A stretch of 64,000 nucleotides of DNA from Ligustrum vulgare (lineage: Eukaryota; Streptophyta; Magnoliopsida; Lamiales; Oleaceae): the NCBI GenBank assembly GCA_963555705.1, contig OY743171.1, positions 14,817,352-14,881,351 on the forward strand, in the 5' to 3' direction. The notes below the pieces were generated by a model. That model was not told where the DNA came from and did no database searches. It saw only the letters and a list, made by a program, of their open reading frames with translations. Shown one piece after another: positions 35,585 to 46,638 of this stretch. Positions within the stretch are counted from its first letter, which is position 1. Every line of letters starts with the position of its first letter. Made by a program: the position numbers and the translations under genes.

Positions 35585-38130
35585 TGATAAGTGCTTTATT
35601 ATCATGTATTTAATTCACTTATTATCCTATTTTGTTATTAGTTTGATCATATTGAAGTATCGTTTAATGCATTTTCATTTATTGTGTTATACAGGATCGC
35701 AAAGAACGAAAAGAAAGGAAACATAACCAAAGAAATACAAAAAAATCAAGAAGTGAGGTTCAAGGGCATATTCAAAGAGCTCCAAATCAATAATGGCATG
35801 TGGGAAGAATATTAGATGCAAAAATTATGGTCAATGAAGGTTTGGAATGAAGTTGGAAATCAAAAACCCGCAAGGATTGTGATCATGAATTTTAGTCATA
35901 GATTGAAGCTCAATTTTTTCATAGAAGAATTTCGAATTTTGGAAGATCTGTTTCACAAAGAATTGTAGATATTTGAGTTTTATTTCCAACGCAACTTGAA
36001 TCACCACAATCGGACTTCGGGAGAGAAAGTTATGACCAAAACATCGAGCATAAGCGCTTCTCGACAGAAATACACTTACGGCCGTAAATGATAAAGTTAC
36101 GGCCGTAAATTTCAAATTCCGAAAATTTTCAGTAGCTAACTTACGGCCGTGATAAGGAAAGTTACGGCCGTAACTTTCTCTCTAAGGAATTTCCTTATCT
36201 GATTCAATGTCTATCTTTGGTATATCTTTGGGGTAAAGTTATGGCACGATTTTGGAAGTATTAAAGGAGGAAAATCACCACAAAAAGGAGGCTGGAACAT
36301 TGAGGAAAATTGAGAGAAAAATATATAGCATTCTTGGAAGATTTTCAAGCCAAGAATATCAACAATAATGGAATTCATGAAGCAACTTGAAGAATCTACC
36401 ACAATCATGCTAGGCTAAATTCCATATCTTGTTCAAAGGAGAAGTTGTGTTAACTTAATTATGTTATTTTCTTTTCCTACAAATTAGTAGCGTGAATTTA
36501 TTCCTTTATTTCAATTGTTGGATTATTATGTTTTGAATGTTCATTGAGTTTATTTGATTAATATTTTAATTTGGCCAATTGGATTATTGATCTTTGGATT
36601 CATGAATATGTTACGTTTAGATTCTTGATCCGTAATTGTCATTGAATCTTTATGATGTGATCCGGAGCAGGCATCGAAGGGTAAAGTCGAGCCATCGACA
36701 ATATGATAGTGATCTACGTGCAAAACGGAGCAAGTTCAGTGTTGGGGTCAAGCCGAGAAGGCGAAAGGATCAAGCCGAGGCAGGAAATCAAACAATAAGG
36801 CAGAAACTGATTCATGGCCGTAACCTCCATTCTTACGGCCGTAACATCCTTAAGGCAGAAACAAGCAGAAAGTTGATTACGGCCGTAAGAAGTTTATCAC
36901 GGCCGTAAAAATGAAATTGAAATATTTTACGGCCGTAACATGTTGATCACGGCCATAACACCTAATTGAAAATTGAGACAGAATGTTCATTACGGCCGTA
37001 AGCTAAGTATTCACGGCCGTAATTCAGGATTCCAGATTTTCCGGAATTTTACCAATTATTTTGTTTCCTTTTATTATTTTAGGTTATTTTCCTATTTTAG
37101 AATTTTAGCATAATTAGAATTCTATTTTGAGTAAATTAGATGCTAGGTTATTTTGCTTATTTATACGCTTTTCAATTCATCGTAAAAACAGTTAAGATTG
37201 ATTTTGAGATTAATATAGTTGAGAGAGTTTTCTCCAATTGAAAGGTTGAGGAGTCCCTTTTGTGTTCTTCAAGAACAAATCCGACCTATCAAATATTGTG
37301 GAAATATTTGTGGCGTGTCCGATTAGAATCTCATCAAGGAAATTGACAAGTCCTTGTGGTGTTTCGAAAACCTTGGATCTCGATTCCGCATCGTCAATTT
37401 CTTGCGTCGTGAGTCTTGGGTCAAGGTCCTATCGTCAATCTATCTTTTAATTTCTGTTCAATTATTCGTGTTCTTGTTATTTTTCGTGTCAGATCTGATT
37501 TAGATCTTTCCTAGGGTTTTAAATTTCGTTATTCCGCGTTTTCGACGAGATTCCCCGACTGGGATCGCGTCACTTTACTTTAGTAGCAAATAAATCTCGT
37601 GCAGGTTTAGTAATAATTCAACTTGGATTGATTAATTCGAGCTTGTGAAATTAACGATCCAATTCAATCTATTCTTCTAAATTTTCATACTAGTCATGCA
37701 TTTAATCCTAAGAGCTTGTTTAGGATTGTCCGTGGCTAAAATTGGTTCGAAGAGCATGTTTTGAATCAATATACATAAGGAAGAATTTAGATAATCAGAG
37801 TTTGTTGATTATTTATGATTGATAATTGAATAGGGATAGAAACACGTTACAAGGAAAAGTATAACATTAATTGGGGGCACAACCGAACCCGAGAACAAGA
37901 TTTCTTCTCATATTATTTCTCTAGTCATATTGAATTGTTTATTTTTATGCATATTTTTTATTCAAGCAATTACAAACAACAAACCCCCCCATTCCATTTT
38001 AATTGATCGAACAACTAAAATTAGTTTCCGTTCCTCGTGGGATCGACCCTTACTCTCACTACTACATTATTAATTAATATTTAGCGAGTAAGGAATTATT
38101 TATTATTTTGGTACATTGCGACACGCATCA
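35585..38130 (+). mobile_element. Athila-type solo LTR in the Tat LTR
   Basis: It begins TGATAAGTGC and ends GACACGCATCA, with an exact 5-bp duplication AGCGT at 35580-35584 and 38131-38135. Without its own insertion (36653-37572 plus TSD) it is about 1.62 kb. The TGATAAGTG start and the CCTCGTGGGATCGACC block near its end are shared with the Athila-2 LTR. It is flanked by one target copy on each side and no internal region, so it is a solo LTR. Confidence 0.85.
36653..37572 (+). mobile_element. Solo LTR nested in the Athila-type solo LTR
   Basis: It is 920 bp, TGATGTGATC...GATCGCGTCA, with an exact target duplication CTTTA at 36648-36652 and 37573-37577. It is the same family as 42-857. It contains at least eight ACGGCCGT-type palindromes between 36810 and 37022. 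Confidence 0.85.
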
Positions 38131-38273
38131 AGCGTCGAAGTTCAAACAGAAGCAACCCCGACTCCCATTTCATACTGACCGTTTGTTCAAGTGCGCAAGA
38201 AGTCTACGTGTTCAAGAGGGAAGAATTGAGACGTCTTGATCCAAGATCCTATCAGATTTTGTGGTCAATATTT

Positions 38274-38291
38274 TGGTACCTTCTGTGGAAA
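38274..38291 (+). other. Degenerate primer binding site of the Tat-type element
   Basis: TGGTACCTTCTGTGGAAA resembles TGGCGCCGTCTGTGGGAA used by Tat-type elements, with several transitions. Confidence 0.5.
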
Positions 38292-38520
38292 ACCAGACTT
38301 CTAACCACGAAATCACGCGGTAAAAAGTTACCAAAAGCCTTGAAAAAGGACAAGAAACTTTTGAAAAAGAAAAGAGTTATAAAAACCTTGAAAAAGGAAA
38401 AGAAACCTCTTGAAAAGACCGGTAAAAGGACATCTTAAGAAGCATTAAAAAAGGGTCCAGAACTTTGAAATAAAAGTTACACAACCTTTAAAAAAGGATA
38501 ACTCCTAAATCATAATTACA

Positions 38521-40395
38521 ATGTATGAGAGTGACAGTGATGCTTACCCACGAAGAAGTAGGAGTCAACAATACGACATCAATGAAGAGATGCCCCCACC
38601 TAATCAACCTCATGATGCCAATGAGGAGACTCCTCCACCTGACCCACCTCGTAGGCATAGAGGTCGACATTTGATGAGGAATATAACACATTTGGTGTCT
38701 CAGATGATAGAGATGCAAACACAGAAAATTGAAAAAATAGCCACCATGAACGTCTATATGACTAGAAGATACGTGGCAAACAATTTCGTTGCACCCCTAC
38801 AACACCTACAAGATCAACCAGGATATCCATCCTCCAGCATTGATACTTCCAGTTATTACCATATATCCTCAAGGGATGTTGAAGTTGATTCCTTGCAGCC
38901 CCATGCAGAGGATGCAACGCATGAATTACAAGAAGAATGCAACATTCCTCCTGAGTATCATAGGGAAGCTGCACCATTAAGGTTCGGCAGTGTTTTAAGC
39001 CGGATAGGGGGTCTCTGGTCTAGAAATAGGAAAGATAGAAGGGCTAAAGAAGTCCGCCCTGAAATGCAAGAGCCGAGGAATATGTGAGAGCTAAGGCTAA
39101 AGAAGTCTATCCACCGACCCATACGCCTAGGGAAAGGTATGAAAGGAGAGTTGGATAAGCTCACTCTCAAGCACAAGTGCCTAGAAATAGGCAAGGTAGG
39201 AGGGCTAAAAAAGCCCTTTCCCAAGCACAAGGAAGCCCGCCAACTTATTCGAGGTCATATTATGGCCAGGCCTTGTGACCCCATGAGATGGACCAACCAC
39301 AACAACCTTTCTGCGAACCACATCCGTACATTAAGATAATGTCGGACTGTGGTGGAAATCATGAGGAACCGCCCTCATACGAAATAGACTACGATGAGGA
39401 ACTTAGCCCTTTTCTGAAGGCATTCGATGATATCATGTCCCATCTGACTTTGAAATGCCATAAATTACAAAGTATTCTGGGAGAGGTGATCCTAATGATC
39501 ACCTCTTAAACTATCACGCAATTATGGAGATGGAAGGAACCACTCCTACACTCCAATGCAAAGTCTTCGCGTTGACTCTTGAAGGGAGTGTTGTACGATG
39601 GTACAAAAAGCTCCTAGTTGATAGCATTAACAATTAGAGGGACTTGAAAATAGTCTTCAAAAAGCAGCTTTGTGTCATCCAGACTGGGGCAACTTTCACT
39701 CCAGCGATTGCAGGACAAAAGGCTAGGAAAAAATGAGTTACTGAAAAGTTACTTAGTCCTTTTCACAGAAGAAATGCATAGTTATGAAAATATAACGGAG
39801 GGATAAATGTTCTCCACTCTAAAAGGAGTCCTATACATGACAAGTATGTTCTAGAGAGACGTCCAGAGCTGAAAATCGAGAGATTACAATGCTCTTGTAG
39901 ACTTGATGAATGAGGAGATCATCTCGGATGAGATGACACTAGAAAGATATGGCCACCCCAAGAATGTTACAACACAATGGAATTAGTTCGGAGCCAACCC
40001 AGATACTGGAGGAAATAGGACCAGTCAGGAAACCACTGTAGAGGTAGTTCTCGCTCGTTTCCAGGATCCAGATCCAGTTATGCAGCTAAAATTACAGAAG
40101 CTATTTCAAACTTGCACTCCACGCTTCCAGTGACAGAGCCTATCATCACTCCGAAAGGAGCTGACACCAACGGAGTGGTAAACAACCAATGACTGGGCCG
40201 TATTGCGCGTACCATAGGTTCTTTAAACACGCAATAGAAAATTGCAAGGATGTGGAAATGTTGGCAGAAAAGAAAGCTAACAAAAGGAGGAGAGGAGGCA
40301 GTGGAACCAAAACAAGGGGAGACCAAACTGGCCTAATGATTAAAGGTTTAACTGGACCAACTACCGAGACAACAAAAGGAACACTCTAAGGGGAT
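38521..40395 (+). pseudogene. Tat-type gag remnant
   Basis: The first frame (38521-39087, MYESDSDAYPRRSR) is the variable gag N-terminus. The core follows in broken frames: FALTLEGSVVRWYKKLL at about 39565-39615 is the capsid signature of this group, followed by FKKQLCVIQTGATFTP. There are many stops. A Lys-rich repeat precedes it (38330-38430). The element is cut off at about 40395 by the Athila-2 LTR; pol is not present. Confidence 0.7.
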
Positions 40396-40740
40396 TGTTG
40401 GTGTAAATATAGAAAATGCACGATATCGTTAACAAGTAATATAGTGGACTTTTGAGTCCGCGTTGTCGATCCCACGAGGACTATGTTTTTGCTATCGATT
40501 TACTTTGATCAAGAGAACTCCTAGACTAAAGCAAAAACTAACTAAGAAAATAATTTGTAAATGATTCCAAAAAGACAATAAATTGAGAGATTAATGAATC
40601 AAACAATTTCAATAATCAAGAAATAGAAAATTAAACCAAAAACAACTAAATTAAACTATAAAAGCGAGAAATTGAACGATGAGTTTTCTTAACAATAAAG
40701 AACTATTGGGACTAATGATTTCGAAATAATATTCTAGTTT

Positions 40741-40935
40741 CATTAGTACAAAAAAACATAAAAAAGGGGGAATACACGTCGGTTTTTCAAAAAATCGACG
40801 TGTAAAAAAGGACGGTGGCATTTTCATAATTTTTATTTTTGAATACGCGTCGGTTCTTAATAAGGACAGACGTGCAAAGTCGGCCTGTCCAACTTTGCAC
40901 GTCGGTTCTTATTAAGAACCGACGCGTATTCCTTA
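40741..40935. repeat. CACTA-D left subterminal repeats
   Basis: ACACGTCGGTTTTT, ACGCGTCGGTTCTT and inverted AAGAACCGACGCG units form hairpins. The first 45 bases match the right end of CACTA-A in reverse. Confidence 0.75.
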
Positions 40936-40997
40936 TTAATTTACCGCGAACATTTCATATCTTCACTCTCACGCTTTTCTCCCTCTCTCTTTCTCTT

Positions 40998-41006
40998 TCA
41001 CTCTCA

Positions 41007-41046
<40 letters not shown>
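40998..41046. repeat. (CT)n microsatellite
   Basis: A CT run lies in the leader side of CACTA-D. Confidence 0.9.
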
Positions 41047-41047
<1 letters not shown>

Positions 41048-41180
41048 TTCCTTTGGTTTTTCTCTCTTTCTTCCATTCTCCATCACCGAGCAACCGCCAC
41101 CCAAGTCGTGCCTCCACCCGCCGCCGCCGCCTCCTATATTGTAAGACCCGATTCCATGTGTGTATATATGTATGTATATG

Positions 41181-41455
41181 TGTAACGACCCGGGTCCCAC
41201 TTAACGGGCTGTCCCGACCGTTAAATGACGGCGTATTGTCCCCACCGTACCAACACTAGTATTTTCAGCATGCTTTGTCCTCACTCACACGCTCCCCGAG
41301 AAAACTTCCCAGGAGGTCACCCATTCCAGAATTTCTCCAAGTCAAGCACACTTAACTTTGGAGTTTCTAACGATGGAGTTCCGGAAAAGAAGGTGCACCT
41401 TGTTGGTATTAGTACATATCATTTCTTTTAAGCTTTCTTAGTCAGGGTATTATAA
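41181..41455 (-). repeat. Cassandra-2 3' LTR with 5S-like segment
   Basis: It starts TGTAACGACCCGGG on the plus strand. The C-box complement lies at 41304-41325 and the A-box complement at 41343-41358, so 5S-type Pol III signals are kept. The outer end has changed from GTTACA to ATTATA. Confidence 0.85.
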
Positions 41456-41589
41456 TCACCCCCTGTTAGACTCGCGACATCCTCATCGCTCTTAACCCAT
41501 CTGAGGATCTATTGCCAGGCGTTGGGATTCTAGAGGTGGCTCCCGCCCTATGGCGTAGCACTTAGTTCCCGATTTTCGGCTGGCGGCCG

Positions 41590-41601
41590 GCTCTGATACC
41601 A
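41590..41601 (-). other. Primer binding site, tRNA-iMet (Cassandra-2)
   Basis: The plus strand reads GCTCTGATACCA, the exact complement of TGGTATCAGAGC. It is separated by AAAA from the TGTAAC of the adjoining foreign LTR. Confidence 0.85.
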
Positions 41602-41605
41602 AAAA

Positions 41606-44408
41606 TGTAACACCCCAAGTTCAAAATCTTAAACTTAGGCGGTTAACTTTTCTTTACTTAAATGAAGAAAAGAAATCATTTAAAACCTCAACATTTTCAT
41701 TTTCTATTATAAAATTTTACAAAAATTTCGGCAGAGTCTCCTCTATAAATTGGACATATCCAACCTGTAGAGGGACATCAAAAAAAATTTTAAAGTACAC
41801 ATCTCAACTCATTCAATCCCAAACATCATCAAAACCATTTCAATAAGTCCCAAACTCCTCAACAGTATAATTCCAAGTAAATAAACTTTAGAAAATGAAA
41901 TAAAAGGTAATTTAACCTCTAATACTACACCCATACTTATTCAAAGCTAATTTCAACCAAACAATTAACAATAATATATGAATTAAGGAATAATTAATGA
42001 GAAACTTAAATAAATTCTAATTTACCTTTATTTTCAAAAGACTGAAGGTGGGTATAGCCTTAGTCTGTCACCGAGTGCTCTCCTCGTCTCATCTAGCTTT
42101 CATCACATGAAATATTGGGGAGGGATTGGGGTGAGCTAAAGCTCAGTAAGTAAACTATGCACGTGATGCATGCTCATGACATGAAATGCCTTAGACCATT
42201 CAAAGTAATTATCCCCATTTACTTTACTTTTCAAGACTTCATACTTTCCAAACTTTCACTTAAAAATTTCCAAAACTTTAACTTCATTTCTATTGTGAGC
42301 TCACTTAGTGTATTTCCTAACCAATCAGAATGCAGTGGGCACTTTTTTTCTTATTTGGAACCAGGTTATCACTTTTCCACCGCATAGCGGTTTAAAATTT
42401 GTCACCGCCAAGCGGTTAAGCAATCGTCACCGCAAAGCGGTTTAATATTTGCCACCGCCAAGAGATTTGGCAATCGTCACCGCAAAGCGGTTTAATATTT
42501 ACCACCGCCAAGCGGTTAAGCAATCGTCACCGCAAAGCGGTTTAATATTTTCCACCGCCAAACGGTTAAGCAATCGTCACCGCAAAACGGTTTAATATTT
42601 GCCACAGCCAAAGGTTAAGCAATCATCACCGCAAAGCGGTTTAATATTCACCACCGCAACATCGGTTTAATTCGGGTACGCTGATCCCCCGCGCCCCATT
42701 TACCACTCACACCTTTCATTTAAAATCATTTAACTTCCCCAATACTCAATGAAAAATGCAAGCATGGTGATGCAATGCCATAAAATATATGAATGCTTGG
42801 ACAGTTTCCAAATTGAACAATATATACTTGTGTAAATGAATGAAAGCATCGAGAACAAGCAATTTACATAGCTGTCACTTGAGTACAGTAATTTCACATT
42901 AACTTTCAACTTTAATAAAAATTAGGTTGAGTTTACTTACTTGACGTCCTTAGCATTTACCGTTATCTGGATTTACAAGTGGAAAAGTCTCGGATGCTCG
43001 TGACGTCAATGTACCAAATATCGTAATTGTTCACATTCATTAATAAGTATAACTTTTAATTCACAATGTGACCTCATAGTATAGCAATTTCATTTAACAG
43101 CACATTCGAGACAAATAATCAATTTCAATGTACATTAGAAAATCGTTTATCCTTTCATCATTCTATCCCTTAATTCAAACTAAACTCAAATTTTCATAGC
43201 TTAACTTAACATTATAAAATCACCCCCACAAAGTCTCAACAAATTCACAAATCTTATAACCAACATATTTCCAAACTTTACCCAAACCATTATCTAAACC
43301 TCAATTTTCATAAATCTCCAAACATCAAAAAAAAAAAATATATATATACATGCTAAACATTTTAGAAATTTATTTACGTTTATCCACTTTCCAAATTTCT
43401 AAAATTCTCAAATAAACCAAATTTAAAATTGAAGAAAATTCTAATCAGGCCCAAATATGAAATTCCTTCATATAATGTGCAAAATTCATATTCATCTATT
43501 TGAAAATTGAAAATTTATTGTGAAAATTACATATCTTTATATACAATATATACATACACCATTATATATATATACAATGAAATTACACATCCATATATAC
43601 CTATATACATCAATACACACATACATAAGCATTACTACCCCCAAATTAACGGTATAATTCGAAATTAGGTAAACTTAATTCTGAAAAATATGATATATAA
43701 TACACATTTACATACACTCGACATATATACACATATATACACAAAATCAATAAATATATACATCTTTATTCCCAAATGTGTGTGTGCGTGGAATGTGGTG
43801 TGCGGGTTATGGATGAAACCAGAGCGACTGCGTGCAGGAGGAAGGGGAAAAAGGGTTTTACCGTAGGAGGGGAGGTGGTGGTCGCGGCAGTGAGTGGCGA
43901 CAAGCTCGTGAGTGGCGAGAGAGAGAGAGAGAGAGACGTGACATCGAGAGAGCGACAGGATGAGGAGAGACCGAGAGTGCTGAGTCTGAGAGTGGGAGAG
44001 GTCGCGAGAGAGCGGAGAGAGCGAGCGTGAGGGATGAGAGATGAGGGAGAAGAGGGTCGTGTATAGGGATAGGGTTATAATTCAAAACTTTCGAAAAGTT
44101 GCAATCCAGTCCCTCAACTCTCTTAAGTTTCGAAATTTAGTGCAACAACCTCTATAAATTACTAAAATATATTAATGACTTTACCCCCAATTTCAATTAA
44201 TGCAATTCACGCCACTTACAAATTAATAAATACAGAATTTGCAATCTTAACAATTTAAAGTAAACAATTTGACTGAGAAACAATTTATAAGACTTAAATT
44301 GTACATTGATCGAGACGGCATCCAAGTTCTTCCACTGCAAAATAATTAAAATTATAGACATTAAAAATTATCAAATTTAAAATTTATAACAACATTAACC
44401 TAATTATT
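41606..44408 (-). repeat. Large gypsy-type LTR fused into Cassandra-2
   Basis: It is colinear with the solo LTR at 51110-53945. It begins with the same TGTAACACCCCAAG but lacks about 40 bases at the other end, where it joins Cassandra sequence at TTACGGG. No target duplication of its own is seen. It contains a hairpin array (42370-42670), a GA-rich leader (43780-44060) and a cross-class block (41715-41780). Del/Tekay affiliation is suggested by size, TGTAAC ends and the iMet primer context only. Confidence 0.7.
42370..42670. repeat. CCGC/GCGG hairpin tandem array
   Basis: Units of about 49 bp alternate CCACCGCCAAGCGGTTAAG and TCACCGCAAAGCGGTTTAAT. Each half can fold as CCGC-NNN-GCGG. Five to six units are present with a few decayed stems. 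Confidence 0.85.
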
Positions 44409-44649
44409 ACGGGTCCCACTTAACGGGCTGTCCCCACCGTACTAACACGAGTCTTTTTAGCATGCTTTGTCATCACTCGCACGCTTCCCGAGAAAACTTC
44501 CCAGGAGGTCACCCATCCCAGAATTTCTCCAAGTCAAACACACTTAACTTTGGAGTTTCTAACGATGGACTTCCGGAAAAGAAGGTGCACCTTGTTGGTA
44601 TGAGTAGTACATATCATTTCTTTTAAGCTTTCTTAGTCGGGGTATTATA
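44409..44649 (-). repeat. Cassandra-2 5' LTR, remainder
   Basis: It matches the left LTR from GGGTCCCACTTAACGGG on and lacks about the first 10 bases. The 5S-like segment (about 44487-44612, minus strand) is kept. Confidence 0.85.
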
Positions 44650-44691
44650 ATATGTATGTGTGTATATATGTGTCTATAGATATATTTGTGC

Positions 44692-44694
<3 letters not shown>

Positions 44695-44749
<55 letters not shown>
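44695..44749. repeat. (TA)n microsatellite
   Basis: About 26 TA units are flanked by GT-rich sequence. Confidence 0.95.
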
Positions 44750-44753
<4 letters not shown>

Positions 44754-45493
44754 GTATATCTATGCGTGTATATATATTTGTGTGTATATTTATATGTGTG
44801 TGTGTGTGTGTATATACGTATGTGTGTATATATATATATTTGTTAGAATAAATTTATTGATTAAATGTTAATATATGTATATAAATTTGTTAATTACATG
44901 TTAATATGTATAAATGTGTTAATTAAATTTTAATAAATATAAATTTGGATGTTAAATTTATATTGTTGATTTTAAGTTAGTAGATAGATACATTTTTGTA
45001 ATATTTTAATTATTGGAGTTCAAATTATGAGATATTAAGTTATGAAATCTTAGCTTGACTTTTAAGGAATTGGGAATGGATTTTGGATTAAACTTGGAGT
45101 AGTTGATGATGTTGAAGTTTGATTGGAGTTGTATTTGATTTTTGAATATGTCGAGGTTGAACATTTTGATTTATTGTGGCATTGATTCTTCCTACAGGTT
45201 GGCTAAGTCCAATTTATAGGGGAGGTTCTGTCGAAATTTTTGTAGGATTTTGTAAATAAAAAATGAAAATTATAATTTAAAGTGATTTTCACTATTACAG
45301 AATTGACCATACTAAATAAATAATTACATAGAACATAATAATCCTAATAAAATTACGAAGTTTCCAACCTAAAAAATTATCGTATTTGATTTCAAATATT
45401 AATATATAGTTGGTTTAAGGTTGTATCATGAAAAATATTAACTCAAAACTAATAATTTTTTTTTAATTATATCTTCACATATAGGTCATTGAT

Positions 45494-45703
45494 ATGGATC
45501 GGGGTTGGATGTATGGCAAACGTAAAAGTATGAAAACACAAATTTAAACTTTATTACAAATCTTTGAATTATTTCTATATTTTATTTAGTTTGATTACTA
45601 ATATTGTTAGTTTTCAATGTCAATATTTCAGTGTCCTCAGCAACCTGGAGGGTCTGAGTGTGGCTACTACGTTATGAGAAATATGTATGAGATAGTCACA
45701 TAA
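45494..45703 (+). pseudogene. CACTA-D transposase start fused to a Ulp1 exon
   Basis: ATG 45494 opens the TNP2 first exon (MDRGWMYGKRKS). At about 45528 it jumps into the intron that precedes the Ulp1 Cys exon. The exon starts at 45632 after an intact CAG acceptor and encodes CPQQPGGSECGYYVMRNMYE, then TAA where the other copies have Gln or Glu. The deletion relative to CACTA-C is about 6.3 kb. No functional product is likely. Confidence 0.8.
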
Positions 45704-46036
45704 CACTTTCAACTTCCTTCGTTAGAAAATGTATAAGTCATTGAAAATGAGAATTTTTAATAATGACTTTATATTTTATGAAAAAAAAACTAATAATTCA
45801 TTTTGAATCTTTGTAAACATTTAAAAAATACCATTCAACGGGGAAGTAATCGAGATTCAAAACTTATGGGAAAAATACTTCGTTCATAGGTTTGTGTAAA
45901 TCGAAGCGTAATCAAACTTGCATTTACATATACATTTAATTTGTATCTTAAATTAACAATTTTGTAAGTGTAATTGTTGTTAATTTAATTTTATTACATA
46001 TATGTCGATTATATATATATTTGGTGATGCGCATGT

Positions 46037-46213
46037 TCAGGTCACCGCAGGCCACGTCCAGGTGACTATAGGCCACAACCTGCAGTGCCCTGGGTCATTG
46101 TAGGCCACGTCCAGGTCACTGCAGGCCACTACCTGCAGTGGCCTGGGTCAGTGCAGGCCACGTTTAGGTGACTACAGGCCACGACGTGCAGTGACTTGGG
46201 TCATTGCAGGTCA
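46037..46213. repeat. GC-rich minisatellite of CACTA-D
   Basis: Imperfect copies of GCAGGCCACGTCCAGGTGAC and CTGCAGTGGCCTGGGTCA lie just outside the Ulp1 gene end. A related array lies in CACTA-C at 55238-55450. Confidence 0.8.
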
Positions 46214-46254
46214 TATAATGGGAATTATTTTTAATGCAAAAAAAAAAAAAAATC

Positions 46255-46384
46255 AACTTTTGGCGTCGGTTCCAAATTTAGAACCGACGCCTAAACCTAA
46301 CTTTGGGGGTCGGTTCTAAATTAGAACCGACGCCCCAAAGTTAGCTTTGGGCATCGGTTCTAATTTAGAACCGACGCCCAAAGT

Positions 46385-46431
<47 letters not shown>

Positions 46432-46638
46432 AGGCGTCGGTTTGTACTTAGAACCGACGCCTAAAGTCGACTTTAAGCGTCGGTTTCTACAACCGACGCT
46501 TAAAGTTGATCTTTATGCATTGGTTTACAACCGACGCCTAAAGTCGAGACTTTAGGGGTCTGCGTTATAGGCGTCGCCGCTACAACCGACGCGTATTCCA
46601 TTTTTCAACCGACGTGTATTCAAGTTTCTGTACTAGTG
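46255..46638. repeat. CACTA-D right subterminal repeats
   Basis: At least eight GGCGTCGGTT units lie in both orientations, several as near-perfect palindromes (46297-46335), with a 39-base T run at 46388-46426. It ends in TACTAGTG. Confidence 0.8.

Larger units (their letters stand above)
34972..38267 (+). repeat. 5' LTR of a Tat-type Ty3/gypsy element, interrupted
   Basis: The LTR is judged from its context: a promoter with G-box and TATA box, a CTTGACTAGAGCGTCGAAG block typical of the U5 region in this group (split by the solo LTR at 35585-38130), a CA end at 38266-38267 and a primer-site remnant 7 bases later. The left boundary is uncertain, because no second LTR is in the window. Confidence 0.5.
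41181..44649 (-). mobile_element. Cassandra-type TRIM (Cassandra-2), chimeric
   Basis: An exact target duplication ATATG (41176-41180 and 44650-44654) encloses the 3' LTR (41181-41455), purine tract (41456-41468), internal domain, primer site (41590-41601), a 2.8-kb foreign LTR (41606-44408) and the remainder of the 5' LTR (44409-44649). It lies in a TA-rich part of CACTA-D. The internal domain matches Cassandra-1 (for example CTATGGCGTAGCACT). Confidence 0.85.
40741..46638 (+). mobile_element. CACTA transposon D, deletion derivative
   Basis: The ends are CATTAGTACA (one change from CACTA) and TACTAGTG, with an exact 3-bp duplication TTT on both sides. Orientation is opposite to CACTA-A, B and C. 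It keeps both subterminal repeat regions, the start of the transposase and one Ulp1 exon; all other coding sequence is gone. It must depend on a transposase made elsewhere. It hosts Cassandra-2 (41181-44649). Confidence 0.88.

Noticed and set aside
38208..38438. Lys-rich 76-codon frame as a possible host gene
   Set aside because: It lies between the Tat primer site and gag and consists of a decayed AAAAAG-type tandem repeat.
42370..42670. CRISPR-like regular repeat pattern
   Set aside because: The genome is a plant; the units are contiguous LTR-internal tandem repeats with no unique spacers and no cas genes.
43776..44085. Arg/Glu-rich and Ser/Leu-rich frames on both strands
   Set aside because: They are caused by the GA-rich leader inside the large LTR. 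A similar GA tract at 53330-53550 gives equally meaningless frames.
44652..44871. Three overlapping frames encoding Tyr-Ile repeats
   Set aside because: These are translations of the (TA)n and GT microsatellite, not genes.
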